A program made the position numbers and the translations under genes. The notes beneath the pieces are model-generated. The model saw nothing but the letters and a program-made list of their open reading frames with translations. It had not been told where the DNA came from and made no database searches. Positions 24,505 through 31,262 of a stretch of 36,257 nt of DNA are shown piece after piece (positions within the stretch are counted from its first letter, which is position 1; every line of letters starts with the position of its first letter). This DNA comes from a virus. Where the stretch lies: IMG/VR virus record IMGVR_UViG_3300035698_002564, positions 1-36,257 of that record; one strand, given 5' to 3'.

Positions 24505-24662
24505 GAACCAGGAGTAAGATCTATGTCTAGTCCCGTCGTCTCTTCTATTATACTCTCAACAATCTCCTCAAAAACATTGTCTGGATTGTCTTTCTGTAAT
24601 TTAACCATCTTATCACAACTAGGCAATAATGCCAATAATAACATAGGAACTAATTTTAACAT
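24489..24662 (-). CDS. 57-residue lipoprotein (outer spanin-like)
   Basis: An ATG at 24662 overlaps the stop of the upstream gene (ATGTTAA) and has TGGGGT upstream. The protein begins MLKLVPMLLLALLPSCDKMV, a signal ending in a lipobox (L-P-S-C16), followed by an acidic segment of ~40 residues (NVFEEIVESIIEETTGLDID). Short lipoproteins overlapping or abutting a small membrane-protein gene are characteristic of Rz1-type outer spanins and imply a Gram-negative host envelope. Confidence is high that it is a lipoprotein and moderate for the lysis role. Confidence 0.62.
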   Translation of the reverse strand: MLKLVPMLLLALLPSCDKMVKLQKDNPDNVFEEIVESIIEETTGLDIDLTPGSKESK

Positions 24663-24886
24663 ATATACCCCACAACTATATCTAAAATGAATATAATCAT
24701 AATAAATCGTAGCATTAATTTTTCTTCTCTTTGATTTGTTAATATTTTCTTTATATTGGAATCTTGCGGTGCGTTTCGATATTTTAAAATGGTATGTTGA
24801 AGCGATTTTCTGAATATATAAAAATCAGCCGCGTATAATATCGACACCAATATTGTGATTAATAACAATACTCTAATGTCTATCAT
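24656..24886 (-). CDS. Two-helix membrane protein (holin-like?)
   Basis: A 76-residue protein with two hydrophobic helices, residues ~5-23 (VLLLITILVSILYAADFYIF) and ~58-75 (MLRFIMIIFILDIVVGYIC), joined by a basic loop (KSLQHTILKYRNAPQDSNIK). Size, two helices and neighbouring lipoprotein genes are compatible with a class II holin or a spanin partner. Its ATG overlaps the previous stop (ATGA) and its stop overlaps the lipoprotein ATG, so it is translationally coupled on both sides. Confidence 0.5.
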   Translation of the reverse strand: MIDIRVLLLITILVSILYAADFYIFRKSLQHTILKYRNAPQDSNIKKILTNQREEKLMLRFIMIIFILDIVVGYIC

Positions 24887-25044
24887 TTACTCCAAAATCC
24901 CCGCAAAACACACCTTAGTCTATCTACTATACCGGTCCTTACTGGTTCACTGGGTGCTGAATTTAATTCTTTTGATTTGGTATTTTTATTAACACGGCTA
25001 CAAACTTCTTTACGAATTGTGCCTTTTATACAATCTTTCGTCAT
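24883..25044 (-). CDS. 53-residue basic protein, unknown
   Basis: An ATG at 25044 with an AAAAGGAGACGAT ribosome site opens 53 codons (MTKDCIKGTIRKEVCSRVNK ... VLRGFWSK). It is strongly basic with no membrane helix; the last ~15 residues (GIVDRLRCVLRGFWSK) could form an amphipathic helix. Its stop overlaps the next ATG (ATGA). The strong ribosome site and coupling make it a credible gene. Function not assigned. Confidence 0.6.
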   Translation of the reverse strand: MTKDCIKGTIRKEVCSRVNKNTKSKELNSAPSEPVRTGIVDRLRCVLRGFWSK

Positions 25045-25071
25045 ATCGTCTCCTTTTAGCTATCTCTCTTT

Positions 25072-25200
25072 CTAATACGTTGGCCCTATAATAGCCATAA
25101 ACAAGTAGAATAATATTACATATACTGTTCTTACTATAAAATAATACATAACAGCTTTGCCTATATGAAGCAAGATATGCTTTAAATTAATTCTTGACAT
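25072..25200 (-). CDS. 42-residue single-helix membrane protein
   Basis: An ATG at 25200 behind AAAAGGAGATCAGT opens 42 codons. The N-terminus is basic and amphipathic (MSRINLKHILLHIGKAV), followed by a ~20-residue hydrophobic helix (VYVILFYLFMAIIGPTY). It lies 24 bases after the large terminase stop and begins the membrane-protein cassette. A small holin or pinholin-like protein is possible but unproven. Confidence 0.55.
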   Translation of the reverse strand: MSRINLKHILLHIGKAVMYYFIVRTVYVILFYLFMAIIGPTY

Positions 25201-25224
25201 ACTGATCTCCTTTTAAATCGGTAA

Positions 25225-27444
25225 TCAGTACTTATACATCCTCTCTAAATTATCTGCATCTCTTTCTGTAAATGACATGGTAAGATTCTTCTTGAAAAAC
25301 TCTGTAAATAGGGCGTACCTGATTGAATCTAAGCAATTTAGACTTAGTAGCTTATGTGCATAATATCCATGGAAATCTTTAACGTGTAGATTGTAAACGT
25401 CGCCTTCTCCAAGAGTTTTTACATCCACACGACCCTGAACAACATGTTTGTCTAGAGAACCTGTTCGTGTTGAATTCATCACCACAATATTCGCATGTTC
25501 TAAACTCATGATCAAGTTTATTTTCTCGTCTGCATTTACTTTTACAATTATTTCCACAAAATTTAGTATGTTTTGTTTTTCCATCAAACTTTGTTTTACA
25601 TTGAAGGCAGATTCTTTTATAGACAATTCCCCTTGCGTATGGCAATGATCTTTTGCTATGTTTAATGTGCCATTCCCTCCCTTCTTTAGATGCATGCCAT
25701 TTTTTGGTAAGTGGTCTAATTTTGTGGAAGTGCTGCCTTTTCTTTTCTCTCTGCTCGTCAGTAAGTAATTCCTGATGCCTCTTAAAATGCTCTTTGGCAG
25801 ACAATGCCTCGAGGTTGCTAATATCATTGTTTGTGGGATCGTTGTCGATGTGATGTATATGATATTTTTCTGGTATTTCTCCGTTATAGAACTTCCACAC
25901 ATCTCTATGGAGATATCCATATCCATTATACTTGTCTGCGACATGCGCTGTAAAATACTTTCCAGTTCTAACATCTTTGGAGCGTGTATTTCTTCTATAT
26001 TTGATTCCGTTAAAAACAATTGTTTCGATTGGCATACTTTTTCCGATGTATCAATTAAAAATATATCTGATTTTAACAAACCTTTGGCTTCTATCCAACC
26101 TCTATTTGCAGTATAAAACTTATGATTCTTAGTGCATTGTATTTTTCTACCTAGTATATCGTATTCATATATATCGTCCTTATGTATAAAAACCTCTAAT
26201 ACCTCTTTATACCCAACTGGTGTTAAAACTAAGTCACCCTTCTTTATTTCCTCAATTGGCCTTTGCCCGCCTTTCGTTGATATTGGCGTCCCAGCAGCAA
26301 AGCAGTGGTCGTTCTTCTTAACAGGTTTGTCGTCACCCTTATCTGCAGCTTTTGGATCCCATACATAGTTGCTGTATTCTTTGATTGCATTTGTGCAGCA
26401 AGAGCATATTTTAAATGTACCATTTGTAAGTAGCATAGCATGATATCTAATCCCAGCCAGAACATCGTTGTCCCCGTCTATAATGTTATATATTCCATTT
26501 CTATATAGTTCTTGTTTAAACGATGCCGCCGATGGATCTATGTAAATATTCTTAACATAAAATCCAGATATAAATTCTATTAAATCTTGTGCATATTCAT
26601 AGTCAGACTTATGCTTCATCTCTTTTTGAGAATCAAAGTAGTATTCCTTCTCTAGCCACATACGTGGATACCCACCATAACAATAGCCAATTAAAGAAAA
26701 TGCCGTCGGATTAGTTGTACCGTAGTCTATTCCCACAATATAATAATCAGCAACGGACCTGTGCATAGGTATAGTATGGATATTATGGTCAAAAAAATCA
26801 AAAACTGCCCCCTCTGCTTGGACCCATAGGCCCTCTATATATCTCTTATGCCACAATCCCTGATATTCTGCAGATAAATCATCTATGTATTTCTTAGATA
26901 GTGATGGATTGTCGTATATTGAGTATGAAAATACTTTTAAATCTAACTCGCTCTCTCTGTCTATAAAATCTGTTTTAAACCAGTGGAATGGTGAATCTGG
27001 ATTAGTGCTACAAAACATCTTAGCACCATCAATGGAAAGCCTAGACAATAACATTTTAAAGAAATTCTCTGGCATAAGTGAAACTTCGTCAATTAAAGCA
27101 CCGGCAAATTCCGAGCCACGAATTTTACTTTCAGCTCTGTCATCGTTCGCCCCAATTACAAACATAGTGCGATTGTACATGTGTACCTCGCCCTTACCAA
27201 TGCTATACGTAACAGCGGAACCCACTAGCTCTTGAAGTGGTGTTATGATATTTCTTTTAATTGTTTTGTCTGTTCGACCGCAAATTATGAGAGATCCAGG
27301 TGGACCATTTCTGCAGAATTCTATCCATCTTATGAGTGCTATAAATGATTTACCGGCCCTTACTGGACCTTCGAATATATTTATACGAGCATCGGAGTCT
27401 TGAAATGATTCAATTTGTTTTTCGCTTAATTCAGTAAGTGCCAA
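25225..27444 (-). CDS. terL: Terminase large subunit with intein
   Basis: Packaging motor ATPase and nuclease that pumps DNA through the portal. Precursor of 739 residues; without the intein it is 416 residues, the usual TerL size. Walker A is GPVRAGKS (residues 26-33), the Walker B-like strand is GALIDEVS (~115-122), and the coupling motif is CSTNPDSPFHWF. Nuclease acidic residues are D240 (VGIDYGTT), D303 (YIDPSAAS) and D379 (KNDH). The intein lies between H380 and C704; the spliced sequence reads VKKNDH-CLDSIRYA, the classic end of the nuclease domain. Packaging therefore depends on protein splicing. The ATG has no strong AAGGAG but follows the zinc-protein gene by 8 bases. Confidence 0.9.
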   Translation of the reverse strand: MALTELSEKQIESFQDSDARINIFEGPVRAGKSFIALIRWIEFCRNGPPGSLIICGRTDKTIKRNIITPLQELVGSAVTYSIGKGEVHMYNRTMFVIGANDDRAESKIRGSEFAGALIDEVSLMPENFFKMLLSRLSIDGAKMFCSTNPDSPFHWFKTDFIDRESELDLKVFSYSIYDNPSLSKKYIDDLSAEYQGLWHKRYIEGLWVQAEGAVFDFFDHNIHTIPMHRSVADYYIVGIDYGTTNPTAFSLIGYCYGGYPRMWLEKEYYFDSQKEMKHKSDYEYAQDLIEFISGFYVKNIYIDPSAASFKQELYRNGIYNIIDGDNDVLAGIRYHAMLLTNGTFKICSCCTNAIKEYSNYVWDPKAADKGDDKPVKKNDHCFAAGTPISTKGGQRPIEEIKKGDLVLTPVGYKEVLEVFIHKDDIYEYDILGRKIQCTKNHKFYTANRGWIEAKGLLKSDIFLIDTSEKVCQSKQLFLTESNIEEIHAPKMLELESILQRMSQTSIMDMDISIEMCGSSITEKYQKNIIYITSTTIPQTMILATSRHCLPKSILRGIRNYLLTSREKRKGSTSTKLDHLPKNGMHLKKGGNGTLNIAKDHCHTQGELSIKESAFNVKQSLMEKQNILNFVEIIVKVNADEKINLIMSLEHANIVVMNSTRTGSLDKHVVQGRVDVKTLGEGDVYNLHVKDFHGYYAHKLLSLNCLDSIRYALFTEFFKKNLTMSFTERDADNLERMYKY
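25336..26304 (-). mobile_element. Intein in terminase (residues 381-703)
   Basis: Self-splicing protein element of 323 residues. Block A starts with the catalytic Cys: CFAAGTPISTKGGQRPIEE. Block B has T438-K-N-H441 in CTKNHKFYTANRGW. Block F is GDVYNLHVKDFHGYYA. It ends LLSLN703 followed by the first C-extein residue C704. The penultimate residue is Leu instead of the usual His, an atypical but known kind of deviation. Residues ~470-680 of the terminase frame match no known endonuclease; that DNA encodes an HNH endonuclease in another frame. Confidence 0.9.
25379..26035 (-). CDS. HNH homing endonuclease nested out of frame in intein
   Basis: A 218-residue HNH endonuclease whose frame is shifted by two bases relative to the terminase. 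Residues ~1-50 are a small DNA-binding module (FNGIKYRRNTRSKDVRTGKY). The HNH core is Y-H-I-HHIDNDPTNNDISNLEAL with H-F-K-R-H (~56-88). The C-terminal ~80 residues carry Cys-rich zinc-finger-like units (CLQCKTKF...CGNNCKSKC; CEYCGDEF). It starts at ATG 26035 behind GGAAAA, just after intein block B, and ends at 25379, within block F. It thus occupies exactly the place of an in-frame intein endonuclease but must be translated separately. It would cut intein-less terL genes to promote homing. Confidence 0.88.
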   Translation of the reverse strand: MPIETIVFNGIKYRRNTRSKDVRTGKYFTAHVADKYNGYGYLHRDVWKFYNGEIPEKYHIHHIDNDPTNNDISNLEALSAKEHFKRHQELLTDEQREKKRQHFHKIRPLTKKWHASKEGREWHIKHSKRSLPYARGIVYKRICLQCKTKFDGKTKHTKFCGNNCKSKCRRENKLDHEFRTCEYCGDEFNTNRFSRQTCCSGSCGCKNSWRRRRLQSTR

Positions 27445-27452
27445 TTGTCTTC

Positions 27453-28037
27453 TTAATCTTTAATTTTATATACTTTAAATAAATATCTTATCGTATTGTT
27501 AAACGACATGTGCATTAAGTTCATTATAAATGCTATCTCATCACCAGAGGACATACAGTTGTAGCAATGGTATGTGTGGCGCTTATTATCAAAAATAAAA
27601 GCCTCATCGCATCCACAAAATGGACATTTGTACACATCGTACTTAGCAGGGTTTTTTAATTTATGCGGAAGTTCTTTTATAATATCATTGAAGTTAACCC
27701 TGGACTTCAGCTCTTTATAATTGCTTTCGTTTAATTCTTTTTTATCTTTTGGTGGATCGCCGTTTAGAATATCTATACCAAACACTCCGCATATATATTT
27801 AACTGCCTTGCTAAGTGGCCAATTTTTATACTGCATAAGAAATGACGTTTCATCGCCGCATTCTCTGCAATTATAACAAAAAAACGTGTGTGAATTATCA
27901 TCAAATGTAAGTGATTTAGCCGATTCACAGAATGGACACTCAAACTTTTGATATAGTTCTACGTGCTTTGCGAACACCCCAAAAGTCCTTAGTATCTTAG
28001 ATAAATTCATCTTCTTTATCTCGTCATCATTAAACAT
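27453..28037 (-). CDS. Protein with two CHC2-type zinc fingers
   Basis: A 194-residue protein from ATG 28037 (an in-frame TTG at 28094 inside terS is less likely). It carries two copies of a primase-type zinc-binding unit: C-P-F-C...F-F-C-Y-N-C with GDETSFLM, and C-P-F-C...Y-H-C-Y-N-C with GDEIAFIM, each followed by a helix and a W/H-[LM]-[SF]-x-[AT]-[IV]-[KR]-Y segment. In DnaG-type primases one such unit precedes the TOPRIM catalytic domain, but no TOPRIM domain is present here. It is therefore unlikely to be a primase itself and may bind single-stranded or special DNA sites. It sits between small and large terminase, so it may take part in packaging-site recognition. Its ATG lies four bases after the terS stop. 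Confidence 0.7.
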   Translation of the reverse strand: MFNDDEIKKMNLSKILRTFGVFAKHVELYQKFECPFCESAKSLTFDDNSHTFFCYNCRECGDETSFLMQYKNWPLSKAVKYICGVFGIDILNGDPPKDKKELNESNYKELKSRVNFNDIIKELPHKLKNPAKYDVYKCPFCGCDEAFIFDNKRHTYHCYNCMSSGDEIAFIMNLMHMSFNNTIRYLFKVYKIKD

Positions 28038-28041
28038 AATG

Positions 28042-28434
28042 CTATTCTTTTTCTTTGTCTTTTTCAGCTTTCTTGCCTTCCTTTCCCTTGCCAATAGATT
28101 TTATATGGTCTAGAAATTCGGCTAGTTTGCCATTAAACTCAAGCCCACCTCTAGGGTCATCCCTTTGAGCAAGCCGTTGTTTACCGAGCCAAATTAACAT
28201 AGGAATACTTCCCTTAAGAGCAACCTCAAACTGCTTTGAATGTATGAATGAGTCACCCTTGGCACGCTTAGATGCCTTGTACTCCTTAGTAGTAACTCCC
28301 TTGTCCCGAAGAATTCCGTTTATTAATGCCCTATCACTAATGCCAAGTGCTGATGCTACCTGATTTGCATTACATCCAGACACAAATAATCTGTCTATCA
28401 GTTCCCAGTCTAATTTATATGGTTTTGATGTCAT
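28042..28434 (-). CDS. terS: Terminase small subunit, putative
   Basis: A 130-residue protein. Residues ~9-45 form a helix-turn-helix (LIDRLFVSGCNANQVASALG) of the kind used for DNA recognition. Residues ~75-95 have the pattern PMLIWLGKQRLAQRDDP found in several phage small terminases. The C-terminus is a Lys/Glu-rich tail (GKGKEGKKAEKDKEKE). Its ATG overlaps the stop of the ParB-like gene (ATGA). Position two genes before TerL supports a small terminase that selects the packaging start. Confidence 0.6.
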   Translation of the reverse strand: MTSKPYKLDWELIDRLFVSGCNANQVASALGISDRALINGILRDKGVTTKEYKASKRAKGDSFIHSKQFEVALKGSIPMLIWLGKQRLAQRDDPRGGLEFNGKLAEFLDHIKSIGKGKEGKKAEKDKEKE

Positions 28435-28967
28435 TTAATTTTCTTCTTAATTGTAGCAGTTGGGAACGTGCCAAGAATGAACAGAAATTCCGTTTCTATT
28501 AAGTGGAGGTCTTCTTCGTTATCACAATTTACCGTAAGTGTATACTTTTTTGGCTTATCGGACTTCTCGGTCTCTTCATAAAGTTCATCAACAGTAAATC
28601 CAGCATTACAAAGCATATCAATATCCCACTGGTTGGCTAGCATATCAAAATCAAATTCGCCTTGCACTTTGTTTAGCACAATCGTCAGTTCGTTAGATTC
28701 GTCCTCAGACAATGGCCTAGACGGCACTACAACATCTACTTCGTCGTATCCTAATGAATGCAGTAACTTCAACCGCTGGTGGCCTCCAATTACTTTGTTT
28801 GTTTGCTGGATTACTATTGGTTGGCACATCCCAAATTTGGACAGAGATTTTTTAAGATCATCTGCCCGTTTATTAGATAAGCGTCGAGGATTCCGCTTAT
28901 TTTCGATTAATTCTGATATCTTTCTAGTATCTTTATGCCATTCTATATCAGGAATTTTCTTCTTCAC
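28431..28967 (-). CDS. ParB/sulfiredoxin-fold protein
   Basis: A 178-residue protein beginning at GTG 28967. Residues ~10-105 show the ParB N-terminal (ParB/Srx) pattern: SELIENKRNPRRLSNKRADD, then KFGMCQPIVIQQTNKVIGGH with the GGHQRLKLL box, then an E-D-E-S-NEL segment. This domain binds DNA and can hydrolyse CTP in ParB proteins; in phages it commonly precedes the terminase genes. The remainder is a C-terminal extension ending in KKKIK. It overlaps its upstream neighbour by 20 bases and the next gene by 4, so the operon is tightly coupled. Confidence 0.75.
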   Translation of the reverse strand: MKKKIPDIEWHKDTRKISELIENKRNPRRLSNKRADDLKKSLSKFGMCQPIVIQQTNKVIGGHQRLKLLHSLGYDEVDVVVPSRPLSEDESNELTIVLNKVQGEFDFDMLANQWDIDMLCNAGFTVDELYEETEKSDKPKKYTLTVNCDNEEDLHLIETEFLFILGTFPTATIKKKIK

Positions 28968-29208
28968 CTTCTACAACTTTTTGTTGTGGTGGAGATAAAA
29001 TAGACTCCGCCTCTTCGTCACTCAAAGCTACTGAATTAATGTATCTAATTTGGCTCTCTGGTGACCAGAATACTGGCTTCTTCTCGTCCGATCCGATATA
29101 CGGACTATTGCTTTTTAAAGCATCCATAAAAGGTTCTACTTCTTCCGAGTCTAGTATTATATCTGAGACTTTATCGTCTAAATATGTTATCTTTACTAAT
29201 GATTTCAT
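28948..29208 (-). CDS. 86-residue protein, unknown
   Basis: A small acidic protein (MKSLVKITYLDDKVSDIILD ... EEAESILSPPQQKVVEGEEENS). The N-terminal half looks like a short beta/alpha unit; the C-terminus is a Gln/Glu-rich tail. It starts within the 3' end of the phosphoesterase gene (overlap ~38 bases) and ends within the ParB-like gene. An AAGG element precedes the ATG. No function recognised. Confidence 0.55.
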   Translation of the reverse strand: MKSLVKITYLDDKVSDIILDSEEVEPFMDALKSNSPYIGSDEKKPVFWSPESQIRYINSVALSDEEAESILSPPQQKVVEGEEENS

Positions 29209-29770
29209 TATGATTGCCTTTGCTAATATCTTTGCATTTGTTTATTCTATACAGCCTCATCAGCTGATTTATTTCGATCGGTGTGTAATTCCAGGCATCG
29301 CATGCGACGTTTATGTAATTGTTATTTATTTGCGTTCTAGATTTAGTTCCCCCGTGAATGCATATTACAGCATCGTAGCTGCAGAATCCAAATCTCGGGA
29401 AGATTTCATATACTTGATCTGCGTTAGTCATCTGCAGGATATAGTTTTTATATACAAGCTCAGACTTATCACAGATATATGAAAAACCTATTCTAGCAAG
29501 CTCTTCTCTAGTACTATCTGAATTTCCTCGTACTATTGATATCTTTCCATTGAGTCTAGAGAATATCTTAGATAGATCACTAACTGATCCTACCCCAAAG
29601 TTTCCTAGGTGGTATACTAAGTCATCATACTTAACTACTGAGTTCCATTTGTGTATAAGGTCCTCATCCATCTCTTTTACAGAGTTATGTGGCCTTTCAC
29701 AGTACTTTAAGATTTGCTCATAGTTGAAGTGTGTGTCACTAATAAAATATGTTAGTGGTGTTTTAGAAAT
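29171..29770 (-). CDS. Calcineurin-like metallophosphoesterase
   Basis: A phage metallophosphoesterase. The metal-binding motifs are ISDTHF (Asp and His), then DLVYHLGNF in place of the usual GD.., then IVRGNSDS in place of GNHD, and a late CIHGG. The ISDTHF motif lies 5' of the first canonical ATG (29671) in the same open frame, so the full protein must start upstream. No ATG, GTG or TTG is available; an ATT at 29770 behind GGAAG gives 199 residues beginning M-S-K-T-P-L-T-Y-F-I-S-D-T-H-F. It overlaps the stop of the 29763-30170 gene. If only the ATG at 29671 is used, the catalytic N-terminus is lost. Confidence 0.7.
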   Translation of the reverse strand: MSKTPLTYFISDTHFNYEQILKYCERPHNSVKEMDEDLIHKWNSVVKYDDLVYHLGNFGVGSVSDLSKIFSRLNGKISIVRGNSDSTREELARIGFSYICDKSELVYKNYILQMTNADQVYEIFPRFGFCSYDAVICIHGGTKSRTQINNNYINVACDAWNYTPIEINQLMRLYRINKCKDISKGNHNEIISKDNIFRR

Positions 29771-30170
29771 AACTTTCTTCCAAGTTTAAAGGGTCGTCAA
29801 ATGGCGTTGCATCCGTTGGAATGCTGCGCTCTGGTTTTGCATAATAGTTTTGTGTACCATTACACTTTTCTTGTGTAACAGTACATTTTTCTTGTGTACC
29901 ATTACACTCTATGTATTTGTCTATCGCTTCTTTTGTTCCCTCGCAGAACCGCTTATACGTGTCTGGAGACCTAAAATGAATGTAATTTGAATACTTAGTA
30001 ACGCCGTCTTTCTCGTACTTTTTAGACGGGACATTTATCCATCTACTTCCGTCCTTCGAGTTCAGCGTGATGCTATTTATCTCCATGTCCCATGTGTCTA
30101 CATAAATCGAGGCTATGCCAAGACAACATCCCTTATTTATTGGAATATATTTTATACATTCTATCGTCAT
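29763..30170 (-). CDS. Small protein with SpoVG-like pattern and repeats
   Basis: A 135-residue protein. Residues ~1-80 (INKGCCLGIASIYVDTWDME, LNSKDGSRWINVPSKKYEKD) have a pattern reminiscent of SpoVG-type single-strand-binding domains, but the match is loose. Residues ~88-108 are a short Cys-containing tandem repeat (CNGTQEKCTVTQEKCNGTQ). An AGAAGG site precedes the ATG and the promoter at 30220-30249 lies upstream. The end of the gene overlaps the likely start of the phosphoesterase. Confidence 0.55.
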   Translation of the reverse strand: MTIECIKYIPINKGCCLGIASIYVDTWDMEINSITLNSKDGSRWINVPSKKYEKDGVTKYSNYIHFRSPDTYKRFCEGTKEAIDKYIECNGTQEKCTVTQEKCNGTQNYYAKPERSIPTDATPFDDPLNLEESYF

Positions 30171-30219
30171 ATCGCCTTCTTAAAAATATAAAATTATATA
30201 TTTTATACCGTCTAAATCA

Positions 30220-30249
30220 TATATACTGGTATTTCTACATTAATGTCAA
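30220..30249 (-). promoter_or_regulatory. Minus-strand promoter for phosphoesterase-ParB-terminase genes
   Basis: Minus-strand TTGACA (30249-30244) and TATATA (30225-30220) are separated by 18 bases. It lies about 50 bases upstream of the ATG at 30170 and could drive the operon through the phosphoesterase, ParB-like protein and terminases. Confidence 0.55.
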
Positions 30250-30251
30250 TA

Positions 30252-30425
30252 TTATTTCCAGTTGTCTTCTTCAAACTCAATTAATTTATCTAATCTGTAA
30301 TCGTAGTATGGCCTATTGAATGTCATAACCTCTTCTTGTGCATACATTTGCGCTAGCCTCTTAGTTCTACGCGCATCGCAAAATAATTTATAAATTTTTT
30401 TTGCAATCGTCTGATATGGATCCAC
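30252..30425 (-). CDS. 57-residue protein, unknown
   Basis: A GTG at 30425, six bases after the upstream stop, opens 57 codons (MDPYQTIAKKIYKLFCDARR ... KLIEFEEDNWK) and fills the gap between two genes. It is Lys/Arg-rich in its first half and acidic at the end, with a Tyr/Arg cluster (NRPYYDYRLDKL). The ribosome site (CAGGT) is close to the start, so coupling to the upstream gene is likely. No function recognised. Confidence 0.5.
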   Translation of the reverse strand: MDPYQTIAKKIYKLFCDARRTKRLAQMYAQEEVMTFNRPYYDYRLDKLIEFEEDNWK

Positions 30426-30431
30426 AACCTG

Positions 30432-30839
30432 TTAGTTTTTTCTAGATTGTTCAATTAATTCGGCTACTTTAAAGAAAATCGTTCGCTCTTCTTTGGAATA
30501 TCTTTCTAGCGATAACGCCTTCGTGGCGCATCTGTTTGGATCTAGTGATATTAAACTATATCGCGTTGATGCCTCGTATCTGCGCCCTACTTCACAGTCG
30601 CATTTAATGAACCCACGTGCGATCAGCTCTTTTATGCCTTTAGTGGTGTCTGTCTGAGCTAAGCTAATGCTGTCGAGTATGCTCTTATAGGTAATGCTAT
30701 CTTTGGCCGGAGGGTTATATACGCTCCTTGCAAAAATCATAAGTATTACACACGCCCTGGGCGTTAACTTAGTTGCCCACTCGTCTATTACTATCTTCGG
30801 AATTTTATAACACTCCGAACTTGTGTCTATTTTTGTCAT
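30432..30839 (-). CDS. Winged-helix DNA-binding protein
   Basis: A 135-residue protein. Residues ~20-95 fit a winged-helix fold of phage replication-associated regulators: helices (TPRACVILMIFARSVYNP), a recognition helix (ISLAQTDTTKGIKELIARGF) and a wing (CDCEVGRRYEAST). It may regulate or assist replication. It lies in a group of small accessory genes. The ribosome site is weak. Confidence 0.55.
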   Translation of the reverse strand: MTKIDTSSECYKIPKIVIDEWATKLTPRACVILMIFARSVYNPPAKDSITYKSILDSISLAQTDTTKGIKELIARGFIKCDCEVGRRYEASTRYSLISLDPNRCATKALSLERYSKEERTIFFKVAELIEQSRKN

Positions 30840-30866
30840 ATTGTCTACTTTTTGTTTTTATTGATT

Positions 30867-31262
30867 CTAAACCATTAATATCTCTAATAACTCATCAACA
30901 ATGGCAACCATTTCATCTGTTTTGCTTCCATCGGAATATACTAACATGCTTGTTCCAAGCAACCTATAAATCATATTAATCCATCTACTACGGCACTCGT
31001 GTAAATCACTTAACATCTTGTTTAATGTTGCCGAGTCTACACTATAGGATTCGTCGGAAATAATCGATGATACTATAGAAATCTCTTTAATAATTTTTGT
31101 TATATCCACGTTTTTGTAGTAACAATTATCGTCCGCGTGGTTATTCCTCACGAATACCGAAACCATATGGTGTGCAATCGTTCTGTTCTTCCCCCACCAA
31201 ACCTTAAGTTTTTTCCACTGGTCTATGTTTATGACTAAATCATAATTATTTATTTCTTTCAT
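30867..31262 (-). CDS. 131-residue helical protein, unknown
   Basis: A helical protein (MKEINNYDLVINIDQWKKLK, then HMVSVFVRNNHADDNCYYKN, then SATLNKMLSDLHECRSRWIN). An AAAAGGAGACAAT ribosome site precedes the ATG, which overlaps the stop of the next gene upstream (31259-31441) by 4 bases. No recognised domain. Confidence 0.6.
   Translation of the reverse strand: MKEINNYDLVINIDQWKKLKVWWGKNRTIAHHMVSVFVRNNHADDNCYYKNVDITKIIKEISIVSSIISDESYSVDSATLNKMLSDLHECRSRWINMIYRLLGTSMLVYSDGSKTDEMVAIVDELLEILMV

Noticed and set aside
26132-26368. Plus-strand frame opposite the intein start
   Set aside because: Antisense shadow of the terminase/intein; no ribosome site, and the minus frame carries recognised motifs.
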